34,648 nt of DNA from Bacteroidales bacterium (GCA_017540505.1 JAFYAW010000027.1:1-34648); one strand, 5' to 3'. Positions 23,655-31,037 are shown, counted from the first letter of the stretch. The notes: generated by a model from the letters alone, not told the origin. Made by a program: numbers and translations.

Positions 23655-25727
23655 TTACCACTCCCAGTTGTCTTTTGGGTGCGTGAGGTACCGTAGGCAT
23701 TTCAGCAGTACGTCAAGGTCGGTGAAGTTGTGGTGGGTCAGCATGTTTTGCGGCATGGCTTCGCCAAGGAACCGTAGAAACGGGATGTGCGTGCATGGCA
23801 GGATGAGGTCATCTGTCCGCAGTTTTATCGGCATCATAAAAGAATGCTCCCCGAAGCCGCAGGACGCGTCTTCTCCGCTGATAGTCAGCACGTCTCCGTT
23901 TTGGTTGGTGATTCGCGCTATGAAAGTTTCACGTGTGGTGCAGCCATCATGAAAACCGGTGGTCATAATGTATCGGATGAGCGAATCGCTGAAGTGTGAG
24001 ACGGTGTCTTTCAGCCGATAGATGTCCTTGAGTTCGGCGTACTTGAAAAGATACTCCCACGGGTACCTTTTGTAAAGGCTCCTTACCGAATCGTAATCGG
24101 ATTGTGTAAACGAGAACATCCCCATTGTAATGGCTGTGTCGTAGTGCAGGTTGAGGTCGCGGAGAAACGATTCCAATTCCTCTGCCCGGAAAATGTGCTC
24201 AATAGCTACGGTGTCCTCATGGATGATGGCACTCGTTGCTCTGAAAATATCGTTGTTTCGGATATAGCTGATGGAATCTTCCCAGAAATGGAAGCAGCCT
24301 CTGGTGAATGGGGTGATGGTGACTCTGACGATGGGATAGCGCAAGAAATTCTCCAGAGGTCGTTCTATACGGAACGGTTGCAGCGTTGGATTGTGCTCGC
24401 TTATCAAGTAAAACTGCTTGCTATCGCTGACGACAACCTGTTGTGTGTCTGGATGTTGTATGTCGCGATATGGGAACATGAATTGAATGTCAAATGGTAC
24501 GGTCGTCACCCTGTACCACTGTTGTTTGTCCCTGTCGAAATGGAGAATGTCACGATTCTCCCAACCCCACGGATATTTTTCCGATTTCACAAGGTCATCG
24601 ATATCTTCTTTTTCGTAGTTATACCAGTCCGATTGGGCGCTTGCCCTGCGCCACGGAGCTTTAATCGGATGGTTGTCGCTGAAGAATCCCATACGGATAC
24701 AAGAGTCATCGGAGAAATGACAAAAATAGTGGTCGGTGGCTGTTTTGATGTTGCCGTATAATTGTCCATTACTGACGCAAAGTCCGTAAAGAACATCCCC
24801 ATGCGAATGATAAACCGTGTCAAAATGTTGTAGATCAGTGGTTTTTAAAATTTTTCTTTCTGTAATATTGTTGTTCTCTGTTGTGGCAAAAAGAATACCC
24901 TTTTCGATATCGGTAGGTCTGGGGGAAATACTGGAAGGGAGGCGTTTCCAACGGATTTTGTCGCGGGAAGAATAGAAGTTTTCTCCATTTTGGCCTACTA
25001 TGATCCACTCCTTGAAAAGGAATGCGACAGAACACCATAATGATCGCTTATTTGTCGTGTTGATATTAACCAAATGCTGTTTTTGGGGTGTGGGCAGTTT
25101 ACGATAAGTGGTCCAATTGTCTTCTGTATAGTAGAGTTCGTCAGCGTAGCAACCTGCCACGCCAGTGCGCCCGTCCTTGTCCATGCTGATGTCGGCGATT
25201 ATATGTGGGAAATGGTTGAGCTTGGTGAAGGTCAATCCCTTGTCTGCGGAGAAATAAAGGCTATCACCCGCAATCCAGACCTCACCCGACGGTGCGCAAT
25301 ATGTACTGTTGATCTCCTCTTTGTTGGAGGCAAACGTTCTGGACTCCCAAGTCTTGCCCCGGTCGTTCGAGTACCAATAGGCATTATGGATATGTTTGCT
25401 TTTGAAGGGATTGTATATTTTACCGAATACCAACACCGTATTGCTGTCCGGACAAATCACGTATTTGTATTCCCCGCCGCCATCGTAATGGCTGCTGCCG
25501 GGATGGCCCTTGCCGATGGAGTTCACCTGGTGCCATGGCGAGTGGGTGTCTTCCGCATGATAAAGAATCCCTTTTAGATTTTCGGTGCACCAGAGATCGC
25601 CGCCCGGTGCCACCGTCACGTCCATCCCCCAAGGGGAGATTCGTTCGCGGAAGTCCTTCTCCTGTTGCGCGGATACCGCAAGAACCAACGTGAATATGAG
25701 GGTGCAAAACAGGATTCGTCTATTCAT
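23655..25727 (-). CDS. Secreted Asp-box/BNR propeller protein of unknown function
   Basis: 690 residues. A signal peptide ends near VLAVSA-QQ (20/21). Asp-box turns are visible at SNDRGKTW (120-127) and SADKGLTF (160-167), with a weaker one at TEDNWTTY (201-208); these mark a beta-propeller as in sialidase-like or Ycf48-like proteins, but no sialidase active-site set was recognised. The second half, rich in Trp, Tyr and Asp, is not recognised. No CHU_C or type A sorting domain is present at the C-terminus, so periplasmic or outer-membrane-associated location is more likely than T9SS export. It follows the QKDRWG-repeat gene by 39 bp on the same strand. Confidence 0.8.
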   Translation of the reverse strand: MNRRILFCTLIFTLVLAVSAQQEKDFRERISPWGMDVTVAPGGDLWCTENLKGILYHAEDTHSPWHQVNSIGKGHPGSSHYDGGGEYKYVICPDSNTVLVFGKIYNPFKSKHIHNAYWYSNDRGKTWESRTFASNKEEINSTYCAPSGEVWIAGDSLYFSADKGLTFTKLNHFPHIIADISMDKDGRTGVAGCYADELYYTEDNWTTYRKLPTPQKQHLVNINTTNKRSLWCSVAFLFKEWIIVGQNGENFYSSRDKIRWKRLPSSISPRPTDIEKGILFATTENNNITERKILKTTDLQHFDTVYHSHGDVLYGLCVSNGQLYGNIKTATDHYFCHFSDDSCIRMGFFSDNHPIKAPWRRASAQSDWYNYEKEDIDDLVKSEKYPWGWENRDILHFDRDKQQWYRVTTVPFDIQFMFPYRDIQHPDTQQVVVSDSKQFYLISEHNPTLQPFRIERPLENFLRYPIVRVTITPFTRGCFHFWEDSISYIRNNDIFRATSAIIHEDTVAIEHIFRAEELESFLRDLNLHYDTAITMGMFSFTQSDYDSVRSLYKRYPWEYLFKYAELKDIYRLKDTVSHFSDSLIRYIMTTGFHDGCTTRETFIARITNQNGDVLTISGEDASCGFGEHSFMMPIKLRTDDLILPCTHIPFLRFLGEAMPQNMLTHHNFTDLDVLLKCLRYLTHPKDNWEW

Positions 25728-25766
25728 TTGGGCAAAGGTTCTGAAGGTTATTAAAAAACACAGTGC

Positions 25767-26201
25767 TCACATCAGTATCACACTCGCCAGCTGCCAGCGG
25801 TCGGGGATGAAGTCGAAGTAATAGACGGGTGCGCCCCAGCGGTCCTTCTGGCGCAAGGTGGTGCCGTCGAGGTAGTAGAGGGCCACACCCCAGCGGTCCT
25901 TCTGGCGGATGGTCTGCCCGTCAAAATAGAGCAGGGGAGCGCCCCAGCGGTCTTTCTGCCGCACCGTCGGACCGTCCATGTAAAGCAGCGGCTGTCCCCA
26001 ACGGTCTTTCTGTCGCACCTGTTGCGTCGCCGCATCGTACCATAGTAGCTGCAGTCCCCAACGGTCCTTTTGGCGGATAGTGTTCTCCTCCATGTAATAG
26101 AGCTTCGCCCCCCATCTGTCTTTCTGATAGACGGTTTGCGCCCGGCCCGCTGGTGCGAGGAACGTTATGATGGCAAACAGGAAAACAATTCGTTTTTTCA
26201 T
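25767..26201 (-). CDS. Secreted QKDRWG-repeat protein, possible beta-flower fold
   Basis: 144 residues: a signal peptide (about 1-21), then six QKDRWG motifs at 26-31, 44-49, 64-69, 82-87, 100-105 and 118-123, spaced 18, 20, 18, 18 and 18 residues, and a tail FIPDRWQLASVILM. Each unit reads roughly T-x-R-QKDRWG-x-P-L-L-Y-x-D-G, that is, two short strands and a turn. The layout (short exported Bacteroidota protein, near-identical repeats with a DG turn, closing W-containing tail) resembles what is annotated as the '5-fold beta-flower' family, but the motif differs and one more unit is present. No enzyme motif is seen; function is unknown. The propeller gene follows 39 bp downstream. Confidence 0.8.
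   Translation of the reverse strand: MKKRIVFLFAIITFLAPAGRAQTVYQKDRWGAKLYYMEENTIRQKDRWGLQLLWYDAATQQVRQKDRWGQPLLYMDGPTVRQKDRWGAPLLYFDGQTIRQKDRWGVALYYLDGTTLRQKDRWGAPVYYFDFIPDRWQLASVILM
25818..26126 (-). repeat. 54-bp tandem coding repeats of the QKDRWG protein
   Basis: Six copies of a 54-bp unit (one extended by 6 bp). The QKDRWG codons are nearly identical from copy to copy (CAGAAAGACCGNTGGGG-type), while the intervening codons vary. The arrangement allows copy-number change by recombination or slippage. Confidence 0.7.
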
Positions 26202-26206
26202 ATCGG

Positions 26207-26214
26207 CAAAAATA
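26207..26214 (-). promoter_or_regulatory. -7-like element TATTTTTG directly before the QKDRWG-repeat gene
   Basis: On the minus strand TATTTTTGCCGAT leads straight into the ATG at 26201, leaving only 5 bases between element and start codon. If used, transcription would begin at or near the start codon, giving an almost leaderless mRNA. Confidence 0.4.
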
Positions 26215-26284
26215 CAAATATTTTCTGTTTGTTCAAGATGTATAAATGGCTGAAAATAATGCGTTAAGGCTTATGGTGTGTTTT

Positions 26285-26779
26285 TTACAACAACCGCATT
26301 GCAATCCTTGCGCAAGCCTCCGCGTCGGCCAACGCGTGGTGGTGGTTGGTCATCGGACAGCCACAGGCCGCGGCCACGGTGTGCAGCTGGTGGTTGGGCA
26401 GTCGTCTCCCGAAGTGGCTGCGCGAGGCACGGCAGGTGCAGAGAAATTGATAATCAGGATAGTCCATCTGATAGACGCGGAATACGGCCTTAAGGCAGCC
26501 TTCGTCAAAAGGACTGTTGTGCGCCACCAAAGGCAGTCCTTCAATCAGCGGCTCGATTTGCCGCCACACGACGGGGAACACGGGTGCGTTGTCGGTGTCC
26601 TCGTGCGAGAGACCGTGTACCTGCTGGCAGAACCAGGCGTAGTAGTCGGGCTCGGGTTTGATGAGCGAGTAGAAAGTGTCGGTGATGACACCGCCGCGCA
26701 CCACCACCACACCCACGCTGCACACGCTGCTGCGCTGCCCGTTGGCTGTCTCGAAATCTATGGCTGCAAAGTCGGTCAT
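26285..26779 (-). CDS. DnaQ-like DEDDh 3'-5' exonuclease
   Basis: 164 residues, a stand-alone DEDDh exonuclease domain: exo I AAIDFET with D8 and E10, exo II LVAHNSPFDEGCL with D92, and exo III NHHHALADAEACA with the catalytic histidine near 147 and D152. All four acidic residues and the histidine are present. Family members act as proofreading epsilon-like subunits or RNase T-like trimming enzymes; the short form without other domains leaves the substrate open. It is a separate gene, with a TACCTTTG -7 element 43 bp upstream. In contrast to the exonuclease-like part of the large helicase, its motif III is intact. Confidence 0.92.
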   Translation of the reverse strand: MTDFAAIDFETANGQRSSVCSVGVVVVRGGVITDTFYSLIKPEPDYYAWFCQQVHGLSHEDTDNAPVFPVVWRQIEPLIEGLPLVAHNSPFDEGCLKAVFRVYQMDYPDYQFLCTCRASRSHFGRRLPNHQLHTVAAACGCPMTNHHHALADAEACARIAMRLL

Positions 26780-26822
26780 ATCAAGTGCTTATATAAAAGA
26801 TGGCAGTTTGGTAACAAGGCTG

Positions 26823-26830
26823 CAAAGGTA
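26823..26830 (-). promoter_or_regulatory. -7 element TACCTTTG of the exonuclease gene
   Basis: Minus-strand TACCTTTGC, matching TAnnTTTG, 43 bp ahead of the ATG at 26779. Confidence 0.6.
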
Positions 26831-26901
26831 TAATAATTTTGGTTGCAATAGTAGCGTGCGGGTGTGCGGGTTTACGGCATAGTCTGATTTTGGGTTTTCG
26901 C

Positions 26902-26935
26902 AAAAAAAAAGCCGCACCAGAATAGGTGCGGCTTT
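26902..26935 (-). terminator. Rho-independent terminator of hsp20
   Basis: A perfect 11-bp stem (26908-26918 with 26925-26935, core GCCGCACC/GGTGCGGC) with a 6-base loop, followed on the minus strand by nine T. It begins 26 bp after the hsp20 stop. Confidence 0.9.
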
Positions 26936-26960
26936 AGATCACGAATCTTGGTTTGGAAGA

Positions 26961-27386
26961 TTACCCGATGGTGATGGTGCGGGCGAGCTTGGGCTCCTCC
27001 TTCTGCACTCTCGGCAGGGTGATGGTGAGGATTCCGTGCTCCACCTTGGCTTCGATGTGGTCCTTGTCAACGTCCTCAGGCAGCGTGTAGTTCTGCTCGT
27101 AGTTCGTGTAGGAGAACTCGCGGCGCAGGTAGTGGTGCTTTTTCTCCTCTTCCTTGTGTTCCATCTTGTTCTCGATGGCGACGCAGAGGTTTCCGTCGTC
27201 GTTGATGCTCACGCGGCAGAACTCCTTCTTGATGCCGGGGGCGGCCACTTCCATCGTGTAGGCCTTTTCGTCTTCTCTGACGTTCACAGCCGGAGCTGTG
27301 GCGTTGTTGCGCGGCATGATGTCGCTGTTCAGGAAATCTTCAAACATGGTCGGAAACCAATTGTTTTTAAACATTACAGGTAGCAT
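26961..27386 (-). CDS. Small heat shock protein, Hsp20/alpha-crystallin family
   Basis: 141 residues. An ATP-independent holdase that keeps unfolding proteins soluble. The N-terminal arm MLPVMFKNNWFPTMFEDF precedes an alpha-crystallin domain (about 33-130: PAVNVREDEKAYTMEVAAPGIKKEF, and the conserved GILTITLPR block). An I-x-I oligomerisation motif (TITIG) ends the protein. The ATG at 27386 is preferred over the longer frame to 27488 because the extra residues are basic low-complexity and lie in the leader. A clear Shine-Dalgarno sequence, AAAGGAG, stands 6 bases before this ATG, unusual in Bacteroidota. No TAnnTTTG element was found; a different sigma factor is possible. Confidence 0.93.
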   Translation of the reverse strand: MLPVMFKNNWFPTMFEDFLNSDIMPRNNATAPAVNVREDEKAYTMEVAAPGIKKEFCRVSINDDGNLCVAIENKMEHKEEEKKHHYLRREFSYTNYEQNYTLPEDVDKDHIEAKVEHGILTITLPRVQKEEPKLARTITIG

Positions 27387-27519
27387 GATTAACTCCTTTC
27401 TTTTATGGTTAGACTTTAAATTTTTTCGTTTCTGTCCGCCTCCGCTCTCGCATCGGCGACGCATACCATAGTGCAAGGTGTGTGCCAACCCGTTTTCCGT
27501 GCCGTTTTTCCGCAGAAAT

Positions 27520-27564
27520 GGACAAATTGTCCGCTTTTGTGACAGTATGGCGGGGTTTGTGACA
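27520..27564. promoter_or_regulatory. Possible operator: GGACAA-A-TTGTCC dyad and two TTTGTGACA direct repeats
   Basis: Upstream of hsp20 a perfect 6+1+6 dyad (27520-27532) is followed by TTTGTGACA at 27536-27544 and 27556-27564, exactly 20 bp apart (two helical turns). Such spacing is typical of regulator sites, but no regulator is known and it lies about 135-180 bp before the hsp20 start. Confidence 0.3.
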
Positions 27565-27570
27565 ATTTTT

Positions 27571-27790
27571 CTACCGAGCTTATGTCCCTATCGGGACAAG
27601 GTTCTGCCCCTAATCGGGGCATGGGGAAGCCGATCGCGCTGTCCTACCGAGCTTTGACCCCTGCCGGGGTCTTGTGGCAGCCGAAACGGCAATGTCCTAC
27701 CGAGCTTTTGTCCCTGTCGGGACATTGCGATGCATGTTACGAGTAGGGGACATCGGTACGATTCCCGAATAGCCCCGGCAGGGACGGCAC
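27571..27790. repeat. Array of CTACCGAGCTT palindromic repeats
   Basis: The 577-bp gap between hsp20 and the lipoprotein gene holds three copies of CTACCGAGCTT followed by a hairpin: 27571-27598 (GTCCC/GGGAC), 27644-27671 (GACCCC/GGGGTC) and 27697-27724 (GTCCC/GGGAC). A further GCCCC-TAATC-GGGGC hairpin lies at 27606-27620, and a degenerate inverted copy (TCGGTA, GCCCCGGCAGGGAC) at about 27753-27785. Copy 2 carries paired changes in both stem arms, which supports selection on, or copying of, the hairpin. No coding capacity is seen here. Confidence 0.75.
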
Positions 27791-27929
27791 AATAATTCGC
27801 ACAATTCGTATGATTCGCCGAAAAATTCGTATGCTTCTATTGCGTTTTAAAATGATGTTTAGTGTATATTGTTGATATTTAGTGGATTATAAAATTTGGT
27901 TGGGGGTGAATTGTATATAGGGAAAAATG

Positions 27930-27937
27930 TATTTTTG
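27930..27937 (+). promoter_or_regulatory. -7 element TATTTTTG of the lipoprotein gene
   Basis: TATTTTTGTCAC, 26 bp ahead of the ATG at 27964, in AT-rich DNA after the palindromic array. Confidence 0.65.
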
Positions 27938-27963
27938 TCACTCGAATTTTAAAATACTGGTAT

Positions 27964-28440
27964 ATGAAGAAAATATGTTTCTCAATCTTTTGCCTGATGG
28001 GGCTGTTTGCGATGTTGTTCACCTCCTGCCACTATGATCCGTGGGTGGAAGATCAATATTATTTCAAAAATGGTCTGGCGGAGCCGATTAAATTCCTGAA
28101 ATTGGATATTGACGACCATGTATATGATACGATAACGATAAATCCGGGCGAAAGCGTTTTCGTGTATTTTGCCAATGGAAGAGACCATTCTTATTTCAGC
28201 CAAAACATGAAATGGTCTGGTTTTATGATGGGTAATCACTATTGCATCCTGTATTCGGATGGAATTAAGGCATATTATCAAAGTGAATATCAAGGTGAAA
28301 TCGACGGCAAGTCTCCAGCCCTGAAGCAGTTTTGGAACATTTTGGAGAACACCAGCAAGAAGCACCGTGACGAATATGTGGTGGAATACACGGTGGACGA
28401 GGCTGATTATCAGTTCGCGGTGGAGTTGGGGGCGGAATAG
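27964..28440 (+). CDS. Small lipoprotein of unknown function
   Basis: 158 residues. A type II signal peptide with lipobox LFTSC gives lipidated C22, and the mature protein begins CHYDPWVEDQYYF. The remainder (INPGESVFVYFANGRDHSYF, GDEYVVEYT-like end) appears to be a small beta-rich domain; I do not recognise a family. It stands alone between two palindromic-repeat regions, with its own -7 element. A possible decayed relative lies just downstream (28577-28681). Confidence 0.8.
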   Translation: MKKICFSIFCLMGLFAMLFTSCHYDPWVEDQYYFKNGLAEPIKFLKLDIDDHVYDTITINPGESVFVYFANGRDHSYFSQNMKWSGFMMGNHYCILYSDGIKAYYQSEYQGEIDGKSPALKQFWNILENTSKKHRDEYVVEYTVDEADYQFAVELGAE

Positions 28441-28576
28441 TGTTTTGCTAATTGTTTCCTACACTATGATGATGCTATAATACTTTAGGCAATAAATTAT
28501 CCTGAAAATGCGTTGCCGAAACTGTTCAGTTATACGATAATGAGAATTTTCCTGAAAATCCTGATGTGGACGGGTG

Positions 28577-28681
28577 GATCCGATTTTTGTTCTTGCCAAT
28601 GCCAAAGAAGGCCACGATTTTGCCCGCTCGTTGCATTGGGAATATGAGAATGCATATTACAATCGGTATCCGGAGGAGTGA
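28577..28681 (+). pseudogene. Possible remnant of a gene related to the upstream lipoprotein
   Basis: The frame ending with TGA at 28679-28681 reads DPIFVLANAKEGHDFARSLH and on to NRYPEE, with protein-like composition but no start. Upstream, at about 28530-28575, another frame reads LYDNENFPENPDVDG, as if a frameshift separated the two. IFVLANAKEGHDF-x6-HW loosely parallels VFVYFANGRDHSYF-x5-KW of the lipoprotein at 27964. The similarity is weak and by eye. Confidence 0.3.
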
Positions 28682-28717
28682 ACACTTACGAAAACTTGTA
28701 CTATTGACTTTTCCAAA

Positions 28718-28947
28718 GCGTGCAGGATGCACGCCATCTTAGTAACCCCACACGAAACGAACAAAGTGAGTGCCGTGTGGGGGTGAACGTGCGCGTGAGG
28801 GAGGCTGCGTGTCGGAGACACGCTACTGTCACTGTGAAGTAGCGTGCCTCCAGCACGCATGTTCGTGCATCGTACCTGCTACCCCATACTGCGCTCCACT
28901 TCGTTCCGCTTGTATGGGGTTATTAGGATTTCGTGCCTCCGGCACGA
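28718..28947. repeat. Cluster of palindromes including an inverted pair of about 41-43 bp elements
   Basis: The gap before the TonB receptor contains, in order: GCGTGCA-GGA-TGCACGC (28718-28734); element A, TAACCCCACAC...GTGTGGGG (28743-28783); GCGTGTC-GGA-GACACGC (28807-28823); CGCTACT...AGTAGCG (28821-28844); GCGTGC-CTCCA-GCACGC (28842-28858); element B, TACCCCATAC...GTATGGGGTTA (28880-28922); and TCGTGCC-TCC-GGCACGA (28931-28947). The reverse complement of B aligns with A along its length, including the AACGAAGTG / AACAAAGTG middle, with paired stem changes. The cluster resembles REP/BIME-type repeats; no gene is seen within it. Confidence 0.75.
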
Positions 28948-28985
28948 GACCGTTCGATGAAATCTCCTTCTTTCTCAAAATTGTG

Positions 28986-28993
28986 TACTTTTG
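28986..28993 (+). promoter_or_regulatory. -7 element TACTTTTG of the TonB-dependent receptor gene
   Basis: TACTTTTGCAAC, 25 bp ahead of the ATG at 29019 and just after the palindrome cluster. Confidence 0.65.
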
Positions 28994-29018
28994 CAACACC
29001 TTATTAATCCCGATTCTA

Positions 29019-31037
29019 ATGCCCAAACGCTCCATCCTCTTCTTCTTCATCCTGCTGATAATCAGCCTGTCCGCCTTTGCGCAGCATACACCATGCAAGG
29101 TGACCGGAAAGGTGGTAGATGAGAAGAACTTCGAAATGCCCTACGTCTCCGTGTATGCATCGCTTCAGGACAGCGTGGTGGCGGGCACTTTGACGGACCA
29201 GAAAGGCCAGTTTACACTGAAGGTGCCACAGTCGCCGAAAGCCTACACGTTGACACTCGTTTGGATGGGTTATAAGACGAAACATCTTGATTTTACGGCC
29301 GATAAGGGAGAACTCTCCTTGGGTAATATCCTGATGGAAGCCGCTTCGCTGATGCTGGATGAGGTGAATGTCGCACTGGGTGAACAGACCGGCCCGATTA
29401 CAACTGCTACGCATACCAAAATCACTTATACGGACCCAACGGGCATGATGGGTGGCTCAATTGGTGACTTGCTTCGCCAGCAGTCTTCCGTGACCATTGA
29501 TCCCGACGGCAACATCTCCATCCGTGGTAACGGCAATGTGCTGCTACTCCTCGACGGGGTGCCCACGAACCTCGGTTCTATCAACGCGATACCCTCCTCC
29601 AATGTGGCGAGCATCGACATCATCACGAATCCCAATGCCAGCTACGACGCCGAGGGTACGGGCGGCATCATCAACATCGTCACCAAGAAGGACGGGAAGA
29701 AGGGCCTCAGTGGGATGGCGGCGGTCAACTACGGCTTCAACCACTTCACCAACGGCAGCCTCGCGCTGAACTACACACGCAACAAGTTCGCCCTGCGCTT
29801 CAACTACCAGGTAAGGTATGAGGACGACCTCAACAATGGCTACCTATACCGCTACTACCGCACTACCGGAGACAGCCTCAGCCAGCAGATCCGCGCCATG
29901 CGGACGGTCTTCAACAACAACATCGCCCTCGGTGTCACTATCAAGCCTAATATGCGGAACAAGATCGATGCTGACTTTCGGCTCATCCTGCCCCGCCTCA
30001 ACACAGTGCAAGACCTCTCCAACGACTGGTTCCACGACGGCATCCTGATGCACGAGAACCGTCGCAGCGACGTGACCTGGAACCGCGAGAACCTCGACGG
30101 GACGTTCGCCTATTGGCACGCCATCCGTCCCGGGAAGCTCACCTTCTCCGTCAAGGCGAACGTCTCCAAAATCTGGGGCCACCGTCCGTCGTACTACTTC
30201 TTGGAGGGCGACTCGGTCAGTAAGTCGGTGTCGGGCGGAAGTCCGCTGCTCACCTCCGCGCAGACGGACTGGCGCGTCATTAAAAAATACGGATTTTGGG
30301 ATGCGGGCGTGAAGTTCTCCTACCGCCAGAACGACATCTACTACAACTTCTACACTCGCGACAGTCTGGGTTGGGACTACTCCCATCAATTCAGTAATGA
30401 CCTGATGCACAGGGAGTATGTGCCTGCCGCTTACGTGCAGTTCACCTCTACGGAGTGGCGCGACCGTTTCACGTGGAGTGCCGGTCTCCGTGCCGAATAC
30501 AGCCGCACGCACCTGCACAGCGAGAAGGAGGTGCTGGACGAGTGGTCGCAACATTTCTTCCTCGGTCCGTCGTTGTCGTTCAAGTACAAGATTTCCAAGA
30601 AGCACAGTCTGTCGCTGGCTTATTCGCGGCGCATCACGCGACCTACCTATCCGCAGCTCAACCCCTACATGAGCATGATCGACCCGCACAATTTTGAGCA
30701 GGGCAACATGCACCTCCAGCCCGAAACCGCCGACAACGCGGAGTTGCTCTACCAGTTCAAGGTGCCGAAATGGGCTGTGAATGTGGGCGTTTACGGCAAC
30801 TACATCCACAACTACATCACGCAGGTGGCCCGTTTCGAGGGCGACATCCTGTTGATGACCTACATCAACGCCACCTCGCAGACCAAGGCGGGATTAGACC
30901 TGAGCGTGAAAGCCGACCCATGGGAGTGGATGACGGCGACGCTCGGCACGAACACCTACTACCTCCGTTCGGTGGGCAACATCGATGAGTGGGACATCTC
31001 GAACAGCGGATGGGTCAACAACAGAACGTGCGCTTAG
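29019..31037 (+). CDS. TonB-dependent receptor (OMP_b-brl_3 type), 5' part, frameshifted
   Basis: An outer-membrane receptor interrupted near its C-terminus. The ATG at 29019 starts a signal peptide (SLSAFA-QH near 22), followed by a carboxypeptidase-regulatory-like domain (about 27-105, VTGKVVDEKNFEMPYVSV), a plug (about 130-230, RGNGNVLLLLDGVPTN, DAEGTGGIINIVTKK) and most of a 14-strand-type barrel. The upstream open frame to 28770 lies in repeats and is rejected. At 31017-31022 the sequence AACAACAG appears to lack one C; the frame then stops after four wrong residues, while the neighbouring frame continues the barrel to 31381. Restoring one base would give about 787 residues. The substrate is unknown; no SusD partner is adjacent. 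Confidence 0.85.
   Translation: MPKRSILFFFILLIISLSAFAQHTPCKVTGKVVDEKNFEMPYVSVYASLQDSVVAGTLTDQKGQFTLKVPQSPKAYTLTLVWMGYKTKHLDFTADKGELSLGNILMEAASLMLDEVNVALGEQTGPITTATHTKITYTDPTGMMGGSIGDLLRQQSSVTIDPDGNISIRGNGNVLLLLDGVPTNLGSINAIPSSNVASIDIITNPNASYDAEGTGGIINIVTKKDGKKGLSGMAAVNYGFNHFTNGSLALNYTRNKFALRFNYQVRYEDDLNNGYLYRYYRTTGDSLSQQIRAMRTVFNNNIALGVTIKPNMRNKIDADFRLILPRLNTVQDLSNDWFHDGILMHENRRSDVTWNRENLDGTFAYWHAIRPGKLTFSVKANVSKIWGHRPSYYFLEGDSVSKSVSGGSPLLTSAQTDWRVIKKYGFWDAGVKFSYRQNDIYYNFYTRDSLGWDYSHQFSNDLMHREYVPAAYVQFTSTEWRDRFTWSAGLRAEYSRTHLHSEKEVLDEWSQHFFLGPSLSFKYKISKKHSLSLAYSRRITRPTYPQLNPYMSMIDPHNFEQGNMHLQPETADNAELLYQFKVPKWAVNVGVYGNYIHNYITQVARFEGDILLMTYINATSQTKAGLDLSVKADPWEWMTATLGTNTYYLRSVGNIDEWDISNSGWVNNRTCA

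Noticed and set aside
23655-25727. Sialidase activity for the Asp-box protein
   Set aside because: Asp boxes alone mark a propeller fold; no arginine triad or other active-site residues of sialidases were recognised.
27571-27724. Repeats that could suggest a CRISPR array
   Set aside because: Only three direct copies, unequal spacing (73 and 53 bp), hairpins inside the repeats with diverged stems, and no cas genes.
28526-28732. 68-codon open frame on the minus strand
   Set aside because: No protein-like features; the opposite strand gives a better, though broken, candidate.
28770-29018. N-terminal extension of the TonB receptor
   Set aside because: It runs through the palindrome cluster and the -7 element; the signal peptide starts at 29019.
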